Part shown: one piece after another, positions 25,160 to 34,217 of the stretch
Layout of the letters: each line of letters starts with the position of its first letter
Position numbering within the stretch: the stretch's first letter is position 1
Assembly: GCA_034436155.1 (NCBI GenBank)
Contig: DAOTVP010000072.1
Coordinates: 1 to 64,000, forward strand
DNA from: GCA-2794515 sp034436155
Lineage (GTDB): Bacteria > Chloroflexota > Anaerolineae > Aggregatilineales > Phototrophicaceae
Direction: 5' to 3'
Length of the DNA stretch: 64,000 nt
Notes under the pieces: generated by a model
Databases searched by the model: none
Seen by the model: only the letters and a program-made list of their open reading frames with translations
Told to the model about the DNA's origin: nothing
Program-made: the position numbers and the translations under genes

Positions 25160-25779
25160 TTACACTCGATACGATTAAAAAAGCACTGCATCTACCCGAA
25201 TTTGACCCGCAACAAGCGCAAGAAACGATGGCGCCGCATCCGCGTGGCATGTTCCCCGAAAATCGGGATAAGCCGATTAAAGAGGCGGGCGTTTTGGGGT
25301 TGGTTTACCCGGATGTGGTCGGGTATAGCATCATCCTCACGCGCCGTACGGATAATCTTGGCACACATAGCGGACAAATCAGTTTTCCGGGTGGCAAAAA
25401 AGACCCGCAAGATGTCGATTTTACCGCCACCGCCCTGCGTGAAACGTGCGAAGAATTGGGTGTATGTGATGATGAAATCACCATCTTGGGCAAGCTGAAT
25501 CACTTTTACATCCCGCCGAGCCATTTTACGGTGTATCCGACCATCGGCAGTATGGCATACAAACCGACCTGCTTCCCGAATCCTGATGAAGTGGCAGAGG
25601 TGATTTATTTCCCGTTGGCAGAATTGCTCAATCCGCATATCAAAGGGGTGGATGAAGCCGAAATGCGTGGGGTCAAAATCCGCTTGCCATATTATTTATT
25701 CGGAGAGCATAAAATTTGGGGCGCAACCGCGGCGATGTTGGGCGAATTTGAGCAACGCCTCCGCGTGGCGATGAAATAA
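25156..25779 (+). CDS. CoA-pyrophosphatase-type Nudix hydrolase
   Basis: This 207-residue protein has the CoA pyrophosphatase signature LTRRTDNLGTHSGQISFPGG directly before the Nudix box. The box reads GGKKDPQDVDFTATALRETC and continues EELGV, with the REXXEE core intact. The enzyme would split coenzyme A or acyl-CoA into 3',5'-ADP and phosphopantetheine. It overlaps the PCMT-like gene by four bases. A hairpin terminator follows at 25785. Confidence 0.9.
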   Translation: MITLDTIKKALHLPEFDPQQAQETMAPHPRGMFPENRDKPIKEAGVLGLVYPDVVGYSIILTRRTDNLGTHSGQISFPGGKKDPQDVDFTATALRETCEELGVCDDEITILGKLNHFYIPPSHFTVYPTIGSMAYKPTCFPNPDEVAEVIYFPLAELLNPHIKGVDEAEMRGVKIRLPYYLFGEHKIWGATAAMLGEFEQRLRVAMK

Positions 25780-25784
25780 ATCAT

Positions 25785-25809
25785 CAGGGCATGATGTTGT
25801 CATGCCCTG
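25785..25809. terminator. Hairpin terminator, GGGCATGA stem
   Basis: CAGGGCATGA pairs with TCATGCCCTG around a five-base loop, between the Nudix gene and the convergent Uma2 gene. The GGCATGA stem recurs at 26396 and 32281. Confidence 0.75.
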
Positions 25810-25813
25810 TATG

Positions 25814-26377
25814 TTATTTTGGGGGGAACAATTCTTTTATCGGCATGATAAAAGCGGGTAAAAGATCCTCACCCACGAGATGGTCTTTTTCGGCATAGGT
25901 GCGCTTATATAACCCTTCATCACCTGCGGAACGCCAGATTTCGACTACTTTTTCTTGTGGATAAATCACCCAGACCAAGCGCGTGCCATATTGGATATAG
26001 GTTTCAATTTTGTGCATCAATTGGCGAGGTGTATTGGCAGGCGAGACGACCTCGAGCGCTAAATTGGGCGCAAAATCAAAATATTCGGTCAAATCGAGGT
26101 CTGGTTTGCCTAAGATGACCGATACATCAGGGACGAGTTCATCATGTTTCGATAACCGATAACTGGTTGTATCGCCAAATACCCAACCGATGGGATTAGC
26201 TTTGATAAACGCGGTGAGGGCATACACCAATTGTAATACGACATAATTGTGCAAGGATTTGGGCGGTGCCATTTCGTAAATTATTCCCCCTAATAATTCA
26301 AATTGCTTATCCACATTTTCGGGCATCTGTTCCCATACCCGTAAATCATTGATGGTGTGCAATTGGCTGATAGACAT
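25814..26377 (-). CDS. Uma2-family (DUF820) PD-(D/E)XK-fold protein
   Basis: The 187-residue product has the complete Uma2 pattern: FELLGGIIYEMAPP, HNYVVLQLVYALTAFIK, DELVPDVSVILGKPDLD, LALEVVSPAN and MHKIETYIQYGTRLVWVIYP. The conserved D, E and K of the restriction-like fold are present. Uma2 proteins are abundant in Cyanobacteria and Chloroflexota; their target is not well known. It is flanked by two hairpins of the same stem family and is probably transcribed alone. Confidence 0.92.
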   Translation of the reverse strand: MSISQLHTINDLRVWEQMPENVDKQFELLGGIIYEMAPPKSLHNYVVLQLVYALTAFIKANPIGWVFGDTTSYRLSKHDELVPDVSVILGKPDLDLTEYFDFAPNLALEVVSPANTPRQLMHKIETYIQYGTRLVWVIYPQEKVVEIWRSAGDEGLYKRTYAEKDHLVGEDLLPAFIMPIKELFPPK

Positions 26378-26395
26378 GCTAGACCTTTATAACAA

Positions 26396-26421
26396 GGGGC
26401 ATGATAAACGTATCATGCCCC
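26396..26421. terminator. Hairpin with GGGGCATGAT stem
   Basis: GGGGCATGAT pairs with ATCATGCCCC around a six-base loop, between the FHA gene stop (26433) and the Uma2 start on the same strand. It probably terminates the FHA transcript. Confidence 0.75.
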
Positions 26422-26432
26422 AGTTTGTAGAT

Positions 26433-27944
26433 TTAACGATAGGGGGGATATTGATTATAGGGTGGGGGTTGCTGATACATCATCTGACTGCCACCTTTTT
26501 GTAATGGACTACCAGAGAATTTGAGCGCCAAGAATAACAGAGCAGTGATTGCCAAGCCTGTACCTGCGCGAATGAGAATGACCGTTAAACGGGCATTATC
26601 ATTCGATGTAATTCTTAGACTTCTGGTAATTTCTAACGCACCCCAGTTAATACCGACCCAAGCAATGGCGACTGCCAGCATAAAAATCAGCGATAATCTT
26701 GGTTCCCCATTCGTCCCAATCAGCTTATTGAAATTTGATAAGACGAGAACGACAATCAACGCTTCGCCAATACGCCCAACCCATTCTAAGATCTGAACTG
26801 TATTTCCGTCTCTAGCAGATGCCGAAATAATCGCAATGACGATCCCAAAAACACCTGCTAAAATTGCCATGACGCTGGTCGTTACAATACTCAATGGTTT
26901 CAAAGTTTGTGATAGCACAACACCAATCAACCCAAATGCGATAATGTATATCACACCCGCGATGATATGAAAGATATTCGGGTCTTGAATTGAGCCACCT
27001 ATGGTCAATTCAAATACGATAAATTGATACAATCCGTATAATATCGCGCCCGCTACCACCGAAATAATCAACCCAACAAACGGAAATCCGCCACTTGCTG
27101 GCGCGTATCCGCCCATGCCATACGGTTGACCGTAGGGGCTAGGTGGTTGTCCATAGCCCATTTGCGGTTGTCCATAGGGGCTAGGCGGTTGCCCATACGG
27201 ACTTGGAGGTTGTCCATAGGGGCTGGGCGGTTGTCCGTAGGGACTGGGTGGTTGTCCGTAAGGATTGGTGGGTTGCCCATAGGGGCTGGGTGGTTGTCCG
27301 TAGGGATTGGTGGGTTGCCCATAGGGACTTGGCGGTTGATTATACGGATTATTCGGTTGGCTGGGCGGTTTTTGCACGGGTTGCCCATACGGATTTTGCG
27401 GTGGCTGATTAGGATTCGGCATCCCGTAAGGATTCGTCACAGGCGTGCTACCAAACGGATTTTGCGGTGGTTGTTGTGGTGGTGGCGATGTCACGGGTGT
27501 GCTACCGAATGGATTTGGGGGGGGCGATGCTATCGGTTGTTGCGATGTAGGTGGCTTCTGCATGTAGATATTGGTCGCCACATGCTCATCGGCATCTTCT
27601 ATCACGAATTGTAATTTTATCGATTGAGGCAAATTGCCAAGCCTGATTTCATCATTGGCTGATAGGGGTTTGCCATCGGCGAAAATTTGCTGTCCATTCA
27701 CATAAGTACCTGCACTGCTTGGCTTGCCATCTACTGAACCATCAATCACGACATAACCATCCCCCACATAACGGATATGACAATGCCGATTCGAGATGTA
27801 ACTGTATTCTGGTGTGCTTTCAAATTGCAGATTGGCATCTTTCCCGCGCCCGATGATGAATACCGCACCAGGATCTCTGGGTAGAAGAAATTCGCGGGGC
27901 ATTCCGCCCATTTGTACGCGGATTTTAGCTTGAGTCATAATCAT
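26433..27944 (-). CDS. FHA-domain protein with proline-rich PYGQP repeats and membrane domain
   Basis: This 503-residue protein has an AAGGAT ribosome binding site. Residues ~1-110 form a forkhead-associated domain that binds phosphothreonine (FIIGRGKDANL, ISNRHCHIRYV, GTYVNGQQI). Residues ~130-285 are a low-complexity tract of repeated NPYGQPPSPYGQP units. Residues ~290-480 contain about six hydrophobic helices (FPFVGLIISVVAGAILYGLY to ITALLFLALKF). The design resembles the FHA/proline-rich membrane proteins linked to Ser/Thr kinase signalling in actinobacteria and Chloroflexota. No kinase lies next to it. Confidence 0.85.
   Translation of the reverse strand: MIMTQAKIRVQMGGMPREFLLPRDPGAVFIIGRGKDANLQFESTPEYSYISNRHCHIRYVGDGYVVIDGSVDGKPSSAGTYVNGQQIFADGKPLSANDEIRLGNLPQSIKLQFVIEDADEHVATNIYMQKPPTSQQPIASPPPNPFGSTPVTSPPPQQPPQNPFGSTPVTNPYGMPNPNQPPQNPYGQPVQKPPSQPNNPYNQPPSPYGQPTNPYGQPPSPYGQPTNPYGQPPSPYGQPPSPYGQPPSPYGQPPSPYGQPQMGYGQPPSPYGQPYGMGGYAPASGGFPFVGLIISVVAGAILYGLYQFIVFELTIGGSIQDPNIFHIIAGVIYIIAFGLIGVVLSQTLKPLSIVTTSVMAILAGVFGIVIAIISASARDGNTVQILEWVGRIGEALIVVLVLSNFNKLIGTNGEPRLSLIFMLAVAIAWVGINWGALEITRSLRITSNDNARLTVILIRAGTGLAITALLFLALKFSGSPLQKGGSQMMYQQPPPYNQYPPYR
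27107..27412 (-). repeat. In-frame tandem DNA repeat encoding PYGQP units
   Basis: Near-identical 21-base blocks of the type GGTTGTCCGTAGGGACTGGG recur about a dozen times. They encode QPPSPYG/QPTNPYG. The repeats are coding, so they are not CRISPR, and copy number is likely to vary between strains. Confidence 0.85.
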
Positions 27945-28042
27945 GTTATCCTTTTTAGCACCATGTGATGATTGCTCATGATAATCTGATTATGACCCCA
28001 ATTGAAAGATTTTGCAACAATTCGTAAAAAGAAAATGATAGG

Positions 28043-30625
28043 CTATTCACTTCGCAATGCTCGCGCAGTAGAGAGTTGACTCATACGCCATGCGGGATAA
28101 ATCCCCGCCAAAAATGCCGCCACTACCGCCACCATGAACGCTAGAATAAATTCTTCGGGGATGAAAAAAAAGTCCATCGTCCAGCCAAATGAGCGCACAT
28201 TGATCACGAACAGCAACACCATCGCCAATGCCAACCCAATCGGCAAGGCTAAAATCCCCGCCACGATGCCCATCATGCCTGTTTGCACCAAGGTGAATTG
28301 CCATAATTGGCGCGGAGTCATGCCGTTGGCACGCAATACCCCATATTGGCGCGTGTTTTCCAGTTGCAACGATAACAATGCCGATAAAATGCCGATGAAT
28401 GCCACCACGGTCGCTAAGAGGCGTAACGCGATGGTAATCGAGAAGGCGTTATCAAAAATCACGAATACGCCTGTGCGTAAATCGCGGTTGGATTGCACCA
28501 ATAAATCGGTATCGCGCAATGCCTCGCGGATATTGTTCATCACCGTTTCAATATCGGCATCAGGCGTGATAAAAATGCCGAGTGACGAAATAAACGGGTC
28601 ATCAAAATAACGCCGATACGCCACATCTGCCATATAAATCGTGCCTTGATCGGTGGAATAATCGTAATACACCCCTACGATAGGAAACGATATGATACCC
28701 CGATCGGTGAGCAGGCGCAAATTATCCCCTTGTTGGATATTCCGCCGAAAGGCAAACGGTTCGCTGACCATCACACCGCCCGCTTCGAGTGCCGACCACC
28801 AATCACCATCGAGCGCAGTCGTCCATGCTAAACGGCGATTATTGGATATATCAAAATCCACCGCGATTAAATTGGCGGGCGGTAAATCGGGGTAATCGGG
28901 CGCGGATACGCTGATAGACCGTGATGCCGATAGGCGTTCTACACCCTCTACTGCCCGTACAATATCACGCATGGCGGGGTCTACATCCACCGTAGCGCGG
29001 TTGGATGTGAGCAGGGGTGGGCTGACATAAATATCGCTCCCCAGCGTATTTTCGAGCCAGACCGATACGGTAGACCGAAAACTAGCAATCATCACACTCA
29101 CACCGACAATCACGCTGACGGCAATCGTCAACGCCGCCACCGCCACCGATGTCCGACTGAGCGATTGCACAACGGCGCGTGTCCCCATCCGCCCGACCAC
29201 ACCGAATAATTGCCCCATGATGGGCGTACCAATTTTCATCATGCCCACCAACACAATCGGCGTGAAAAATGCCCCGCCGACCACAATCGCAAACAACGCC
29301 ATAAAGCTGATGAAGATGTCTTGGGTAGGAATTTGGAGCAACAACACGCCGATAATCACAAAACCGATTGCCGCCAGCGTGATATAGGACAGTAATTTTC
29401 GTGCCGATTGTTCTTGGTCGCTACGGCGCATCACGCCTGCTGGTGGGGTGCGCGTGGCATAATAGGCGGGCAACCCCGCGGCGATTAAACTGGCGAACAT
29501 GCCTATTCCCGCGCCTTTTATCAATGTGAATGGCGCGACACTAATCCGTTGGACATTGACGGTAAAATACAAATCGCTGATGGTTTGTGCGACGATATTC
29601 ACCGCCAAACGCCCGAAGATGATGCCAAGTCCAAGCCCTAATGCTGTTCCGATGAATGCCAATAAAAATGCCTCGCCTAAAATCAGGGCGAAAATTTGGC
29701 GTTTGGTCGCGCCGAGCGAGCGCATAATCCCCAATATGGGGCGGCGTTGCACAACGCTGAAGGTGACGGTGTTGTAAATCAGGAACACCCCTACCACCAA
29801 CGCCAATAAACTGAGGGCTTGCAAATTCAGTTCAAAGGCGGCGGTCATCTGCGAGAGCGTGCCGACATTGCGCCCAATCGGGACGAGTTGCGCCCCTGCG
29901 GGCAAAATCGCCTCGATATTGGCTATCCAAATATCGGCGCTATCATCGGGTAAAATCAGGTCTATGCGTGAAATGCGGTCTGGTCTGCCGACCAATTCTT
30001 GTGCGGTGGCAATATCGGCGATGAGCAAATCGTCTAGCGCCTGTTCGCTCAGGCTATCATTTGGGCGCAACATCCCCACCACGCGCACATCGGCGGTGAG
30101 TGTGCCTACGCGCAAGGTGATGATGTCATTCATGGCGATGTTATGCCGATTCGCCAACGTTTCACTCATCAAAACGGTGTTCGGTTCTGCGATGAAGCGA
30201 TTTAACGCCTCGAATGCGCTATCATCGGTGTTATCGTTATCTACCTCAACCGCTTCTAAATAAGACCTGAATGGTGCTTCTGAAAATGGGTCTACACCGA
30301 GTAGGCGCAACGGTTGGTCGTCTAATTGGACTCCGCGCACATATTCTTCGACAATCGGGGCGCTGGTACGCAACCCCAATTCGGTGCGGATTTGGTCGAA
30401 TAGGGATGTCGGTAAGGTGTTGGAGGATGCGATAATCTGATGCGTGGCGTTGCCCGATATGCTCTGGGCGCTCAAATCGAAGGCGCGTTTTGCCGAGCCA
30501 TTCGCCACATCAATAGCGATGACCATCGCCACACCCAACGCCACGCCCAAAATAAATAACAGGCTTTGCACAAAGCGCCTGTTGATATAGCGTTCTGCCA
30601 TACGGAATAAAATCGGTCTGAACAT
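28043..30625 (-). CDS. MacB/FtsX-type ABC transporter permease
   Basis: This is an 860-residue permease with two FtsX units. The N-terminus (MFRPILFRMAERYINRRFVQ, then a membrane helix) leads into a large extracellular domain. Three helices follow near 265-385 (NLQALSLLALVVGVFLIYNT onward). There are more helices at 410-470, a second extracellular domain, and three C-terminal helices ending GIYPAWRMSQLSTARALRSE. The start is the ATG at 30625; a GTG precedes it directly. Such permeases use an ATPase in the LolD/MacB group to move lipoproteins, lipids or peptides mechanically across the envelope. The likely ATPase is divergently encoded at 30970. Confidence 0.92.
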   Translation of the reverse strand: MFRPILFRMAERYINRRFVQSLLFILGVALGVAMVIAIDVANGSAKRAFDLSAQSISGNATHQIIASSNTLPTSLFDQIRTELGLRTSAPIVEEYVRGVQLDDQPLRLLGVDPFSEAPFRSYLEAVEVDNDNTDDSAFEALNRFIAEPNTVLMSETLANRHNIAMNDIITLRVGTLTADVRVVGMLRPNDSLSEQALDDLLIADIATAQELVGRPDRISRIDLILPDDSADIWIANIEAILPAGAQLVPIGRNVGTLSQMTAAFELNLQALSLLALVVGVFLIYNTVTFSVVQRRPILGIMRSLGATKRQIFALILGEAFLLAFIGTALGLGLGIIFGRLAVNIVAQTISDLYFTVNVQRISVAPFTLIKGAGIGMFASLIAAGLPAYYATRTPPAGVMRRSDQEQSARKLLSYITLAAIGFVIIGVLLLQIPTQDIFISFMALFAIVVGGAFFTPIVLVGMMKIGTPIMGQLFGVVGRMGTRAVVQSLSRTSVAVAALTIAVSVIVGVSVMIASFRSTVSVWLENTLGSDIYVSPPLLTSNRATVDVDPAMRDIVRAVEGVERLSASRSISVSAPDYPDLPPANLIAVDFDISNNRRLAWTTALDGDWWSALEAGGVMVSEPFAFRRNIQQGDNLRLLTDRGIISFPIVGVYYDYSTDQGTIYMADVAYRRYFDDPFISSLGIFITPDADIETVMNNIREALRDTDLLVQSNRDLRTGVFVIFDNAFSITIALRLLATVVAFIGILSALLSLQLENTRQYGVLRANGMTPRQLWQFTLVQTGMMGIVAGILALPIGLALAMVLLFVINVRSFGWTMDFFFIPEEFILAFMVAVVAAFLAGIYPAWRMSQLSTARALRSE

Positions 30626-30668
30626 CACATCACCACACTATCACGATAATATATCTGTATAATTTTGT

Positions 30669-30768
30669 GGCTGACATACGAGGCTGAAGCCTCTAATCAG
30701 CCATTATGTGTCGTAAAGACGAGTTCTGTGTAATAATGGACGATTAGCGCCGAGCGCGTATGTCGTCC
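30669..30768 (-). repeat. Composite palindromic element, reverse orientation (A-B)
   Basis: Hairpin A at 30669-30702 has arms GGCTGACATACGAGGC and GCCTCTAATCAGCC. Hairpin B at 30738-30768 has arms GGACGATTAGCGC and GCGCGTATGTCGTCC. Together they equal the reverse complement of the B-A order at 18677-18775. They occupy the divergent promoter region between permease and ATPase genes, where the rest of the 340 bases has no coding frame. Confidence 0.8.
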
Positions 30769-30957
30769 ACCATATATAAACACCTTCATTATGACATTCA
30801 TCCGTATATCTATGCTTGGCACAAGATAAAAATTAGATGATAATTGTGAAGTATCTCACAAAAAACTCACGCTTTCATAGGGTTTAGTTTAACCAATTGT
30901 GCGATAGTGATAAAAAAGTTGATATAGTGTTAACGGTGTATTCACACAGAACTGGCA

Positions 30958-30963
30958 TATAAT
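30958..30963 (+). promoter_or_regulatory. Likely -10 box (TATAAT) of the ABC ATPase gene
   Basis: A perfect TATAAT ends six bases before the ATG at 30970, and no Shine-Dalgarno sequence is present. If used, the transcript is leaderless. The -35 position (GGTGTA) is poor. Confidence 0.45.
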
Positions 30964-30969
30964 AAAGAT

Positions 30970-31689
30970 ATGGATACGAAAACGATTATCACCATACACA
31001 ATTTGAATAAGACGTATGAAGAGGGGGGACGCGCCCGTCATGTCTTGCAATCGGTGAATTTAGACATTCATCAGGGTGAATTTTTTGTGATGTTGGGCAA
31101 AAGTGGAAGCGGAAAATCCACGCTGTTAAATTTGATTAGTGGCATAGATAAACCCGATAACCCCGACACGGCTCAAATTTGTATTGACGGCACAGATATC
31201 ACCAAACTCAATGATACCCAACAAACCCTCTTTCGGCGCGACCATATTGGTATCGTGTTCCAATTTTTTAACCTCATCCCCACCCTAACCGTCCTCGAAA
31301 ATATCACTCTGCCGTTGGAATTGCGTGGTGATAATCGCAAAGCCAGCCAAAAAATTGGCTTGCGCTTATTAGAGCGTGTCGGCTTGGGCAATCGGGGCGA
31401 TAGTTTCCCCGATAAATTGAGCGGTGGCGAACAACAACGAGTGGCGATTGCCCGCGCATTGGCGCATGAGCCTGCTGTCGTTTTGGCGGATGAGCCAACG
31501 GGCAATTTGGATGAAGAAACAGGGGAGCGTGTGCTGAAATTGTTGCTCGAACTCACCCGCGAAGAGGGCAAAACGTTGGTCATGGCAACGCATAACCCCG
31601 AAATCGTGCCGTATGCCGATAGGGTGTGTCGGATACATGACGGCAAATTGCACATCACGGATAATCGTCAACTGCAAGTGGTTATATAA
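30970..31689 (+). CDS. LolD/MacB-family ABC transporter ATP-binding protein
   Basis: The 239-residue ATPase has Walker A MLGKSGSGKSTLLNLISG, Q-loop FQFFNLIPTLTVLENI, signature LSGGEQQRVAIARALA, Walker B VVLADEPTGNLD and H-loop MATHNPEI. The FFNLIPTLTVLENI segment and the short C-terminus place it with ATPases of FtsX-type permeases. The permease at 28043-30625 is on the opposite strand across a 340-base gap with the composite palindrome; this divergent arrangement is unusual for a two-part transporter. Confidence 0.92.
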   Translation: MDTKTIITIHNLNKTYEEGGRARHVLQSVNLDIHQGEFFVMLGKSGSGKSTLLNLISGIDKPDNPDTAQICIDGTDITKLNDTQQTLFRRDHIGIVFQFFNLIPTLTVLENITLPLELRGDNRKASQKIGLRLLERVGLGNRGDSFPDKLSGGEQQRVAIARALAHEPAVVLADEPTGNLDEETGERVLKLLLELTREEGKTLVMATHNPEIVPYADRVCRIHDGKLHITDNRQLQVVI

Positions 31690-31696
31690 CCACTTG
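31673..31696. terminator. Perfect palindrome overlapping the ABC ATPase stop codon
   Basis: GCAAGTGGTTAT and its exact complement form a 24-base palindrome that contains the TAA stop at 31687-31689. There is no T tract beyond it, so it may stabilise the mRNA end or bind a dimeric protein rather than terminate. Confidence 0.5.
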
Positions 31697-31838
31697 CGAG
31701 GTGGAACTTTTCGGAAGGTTGATATTTTGTTTATAATTTATAAATAAGGTTCTTATAGTGTTGTGATTTAATTGTAAGCAAGTTATCTATTCTGTCACTT
31801 ATCTGACCGTGCCATATTATGTGGAAAGGTAAAACATC

Positions 31839-32270
31839 ATGGGAGAGCCTGACCCGAACCTGATTAAACAACTGTTGGGGGAATTACGCGATACCAATAA
31901 AGAAAAACGTCGCACCGCCGTCATGAAACTCGGCATGGTCGGAGGCGAACAAGCCCTACGCGCATTAATCAATGCTGTTCAAAATGATTATGAAGACCTC
32001 ATCGTGCGGGGACGCGCCGCCCTCATGTTAGGCAAACTCGGCGATGCCCGCGCCGTAGATCCGCTCATCCGCGCATTAGACGCGCCCGGTTTTCAGACCC
32101 CTATTAATGCCGCCCAAGCCTTAGGGCAAATCGGAGACCCCCGCGCAATCGAACCCTTAATTGCCTTTGCCACCAATGGACGCGATAAAAGTCGTGATAT
32201 AGCGATTACCGCCCTGAAAAAATTGGGTTATGAATTTGAAGAACCCGAATTAGAAGGCGAAAAAATGTGA
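31839..32270 (+). CDS. HEAT-repeat (PBS-lyase-type) protein
   Basis: The 143-residue protein is made of about four HEAT units with the sequence signatures LGMVGGEQALRALINAVQN, LGKLGDARAVDPLIRALD and LGQIGDPRAIEPLIAFATN. These form an alpha solenoid for protein binding. The last unit ends in an acidic tail (EFEEPELEGEKM). An AAAGG ribosome binding site precedes the ATG. It may follow the ABC ATPase transcript or stand alone. The partner is unknown. Confidence 0.88.
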   Translation: MGEPDPNLIKQLLGELRDTNKEKRRTAVMKLGMVGGEQALRALINAVQNDYEDLIVRGRAALMLGKLGDARAVDPLIRALDAPGFQTPINAAQALGQIGDPRAIEPLIAFATNGRDKSRDIAITALKKLGYEFEEPELEGEKM

Positions 32271-32280
32271 TATTCTGCCC

Positions 32281-32308
32281 GTAGTGGCATGATATATCAT
32301 GCCACTAC
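32281..32308. terminator. Perfect 28-base palindrome with GGCATGAT arms
   Basis: GTAGTGGCATGATA and its complement form an uninterrupted palindrome between the HEAT gene and the convergent acyl-ligase gene. It shares the GGCATGAT arm with the hairpins at 25785 and 26396 and can act for both strands. Confidence 0.75.
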
Positions 32309-32316
32309 ACCCCTAT

Positions 32317-33960
32317 TTATGATTTTTGTTCCCGCATCCATTTGTTTTTATTGGCGCTCCGCGCAATTTTTCCGCTTGATGTTTTAATTAACCAACCCGC
32401 TTCGACCAATTTGACGTATGTCACTGTTACTGTGGTACTTTGGGCAACCGTGAGTTTAATCGTGCTGGCTATGGCGCGATGGTCGTCTGGATGGGCATCT
32501 GTCTCGGCAACTACGGCGATGAGTTCTGTGCCTTCGCGCTCATCTGGCACGCCGAAACATACCACACGCCCCGCTCGTATGCCATCTACACCGCTCACCA
32601 CTGCTTCAATATCTTGTGGATATACATTTTTGCCCGCGTTGATAATCAGGTCTTTATAGCGTCCTGCGATATAAATTTCACCATCGGCGATATAGCCCAT
32701 ATCCCCCGTCAGAAACCACCCGTCAGGTGTGAAGGGTTGCAGATCGGGACGGCGATAATATTCGGTGAGCATATAATCACTTTTGATGGCGATTTCGCCG
32801 ATATGCCGTTCTGGTAGCCGATGATGATGCTCATCCACCACGCACACCTCCGTCCCGCGAATCGGTATGCCACACGATACCATCACCATCGGGTCGGTAT
32901 CGGATGATATGGCACGCCGATGTTCAATGAACTGCGTTTTACCTATCCGATCCAAACGTGGAATGGTGCCGTGTGGGGTTTGGGTGACGGCGAAGGTGTT
33001 TTCCGCCATCGCATAACTGACGGTCAACATCTCTGGGCGCACGCCATTCGGTGCAAATCGTTCCAGAAACAGGCGGTGGCTATCATCGCGCACAGGCTCG
33101 GAGCAATTGATGAACATCCGCATACGACTGAGGTCGATATTTTCGGTATCGCGGACGCGAATCCGTCTGGCGCAATGATTATAGGCAAAATTCGGCAACC
33201 AGCACAGCGTCCCGTTATGCTCATGAATGGCGCGGAACAACAACGCAGGATGTGCCACCCAATCAAACGGTGACATCAACACCAACGGGATACCGCGTAT
33301 GAGGGGCATGATGAAACCCGCAATCAGACCCATATCGTGATACAACGGCAACCAACTGACAATCACATCATCGCTATTCAGCGCAATGGCATCGGCATAA
33401 TTTTCGATTTGCGATAGCACCGCTTGGTGTGATAGTGCCACCCCTTTTTGCAAGCCTGTAGACCCGCTTGAATGTTGCAAAAAAGCGATCTCGCTAGGGT
33501 GGGGTGTATACCATGCCGATGTTACCTGTTCATTATCCCGATTGACGCTTTGGCTCGCGCCATACACAGGGCAATTCACGACTTGGGCTAATTGCGGCGC
33601 AAAATCATCCATCGTGATAATCAATTTCACATCGGATAGGCGCACCAATTCCGCCATGCTCTGCATGTAAATATGTGGGTCGAGTTTTTCCGTCAGGGTG
33701 GGGAACATGCTGGGAATTGCGCCCATTAACAACGCGCCCCAAAAGGCATATATGCCCTCTAGGGTTTGGGTTTGCGCGATGATGACCAAATCACGGGGCA
33801 GGATGCCCATGCGTTTTAACCCGTGAGCATACCGCCAAACAGACTCTCTAAATTCGCGCCGACTGACGGTGATGGTAGGCGCATCGCTGGCGACAAAGAT
33901 AACCGCAGGGGCGCTATCATCCGCCGATGTGAATACGTGTGCATCGTGCAGTGTGTTCAT
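32317..33960 (-). CDS. Acyl-AMP ligase of the Dlt-like operon
   Basis: This adenylate-forming enzyme has 547 residues. Motifs are the P-loop FLQHSSGSTGLQKGVALSH, IVSWLPLYHDMGLIAGF, the ATP motif DGWFLTGDMGYIADGEIYIAGR and the catalytic Lys region LIKTSSGKIARSANK. The YHDMGLI segment is typical of fatty-acyl-AMP ligases that load a carrier protein rather than CoA. It is the last gene of the operon, five bases after the acyl carrier protein gene, matching the DltA role (activation and loading). The acyl substrate could be a fatty acid, a short acid or an amino acid. Confidence 0.88.
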   Translation of the reverse strand: MNTLHDAHVFTSADDSAPAVIFVASDAPTITVSRREFRESVWRYAHGLKRMGILPRDLVIIAQTQTLEGIYAFWGALLMGAIPSMFPTLTEKLDPHIYMQSMAELVRLSDVKLIITMDDFAPQLAQVVNCPVYGASQSVNRDNEQVTSAWYTPHPSEIAFLQHSSGSTGLQKGVALSHQAVLSQIENYADAIALNSDDVIVSWLPLYHDMGLIAGFIMPLIRGIPLVLMSPFDWVAHPALLFRAIHEHNGTLCWLPNFAYNHCARRIRVRDTENIDLSRMRMFINCSEPVRDDSHRLFLERFAPNGVRPEMLTVSYAMAENTFAVTQTPHGTIPRLDRIGKTQFIEHRRAISSDTDPMVMVSCGIPIRGTEVCVVDEHHHRLPERHIGEIAIKSDYMLTEYYRRPDLQPFTPDGWFLTGDMGYIADGEIYIAGRYKDLIINAGKNVYPQDIEAVVSGVDGIRAGRVVCFGVPDEREGTELIAVVAETDAHPDDHRAIASTIKLTVAQSTTVTVTYVKLVEAGWLIKTSSGKIARSANKNKWMREQKS

Positions 33961-33965
33961 GAAAT

Positions 33966-34217
33966 TTATTTTATATCCCGCATAATCCGCGCCACAATCT
34001 GATTCAGCGTGTCCATTTTTGCAACGGTCAAATCGGGGTCTGGGATATACACATCAAAGGCATTTTCGATGAATACCGCCAATTCTGCCAACTTAAACGA
34101 ATCCATCATTCCCCCTGTGATGATGCCTTCTTCGTCCCCCAACGGATAATCGGGGTCGCGGATTAAATCGGCGGTGATATAGGCTTTCACTTTTTCACGA
34201 ATGGTTGTTTCGTCCAT
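33966..34217 (-). CDS. Acyl carrier protein of the Dlt-like operon (DltC-like)
   Basis: The 83-residue protein has the carrier-protein fold pattern with the phosphopantetheine serine in GGMMDSFKLAELAVFIENAF (D-S motif). The charge is strongly acidic. Its start codon overlaps the stop of the SGNH gene (TAATG), so translation is coupled. By analogy with DltC it would receive the acyl group from the ligase and present it to the MBOAT protein on the cytoplasmic face. Confidence 0.9.
   Translation of the reverse strand: MDETTIREKVKAYITADLIRDPDYPLGDEEGIITGGMMDSFKLAELAVFIENAFDVYIPDPDLTVAKMDTLNQIVARIMRDIK

Noticed and set aside
27107..27412. Tandem 21-base repeats that could be taken for a CRISPR array
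   Set aside because: They have no spacers and read in frame as PYGQP units of the FHA protein.
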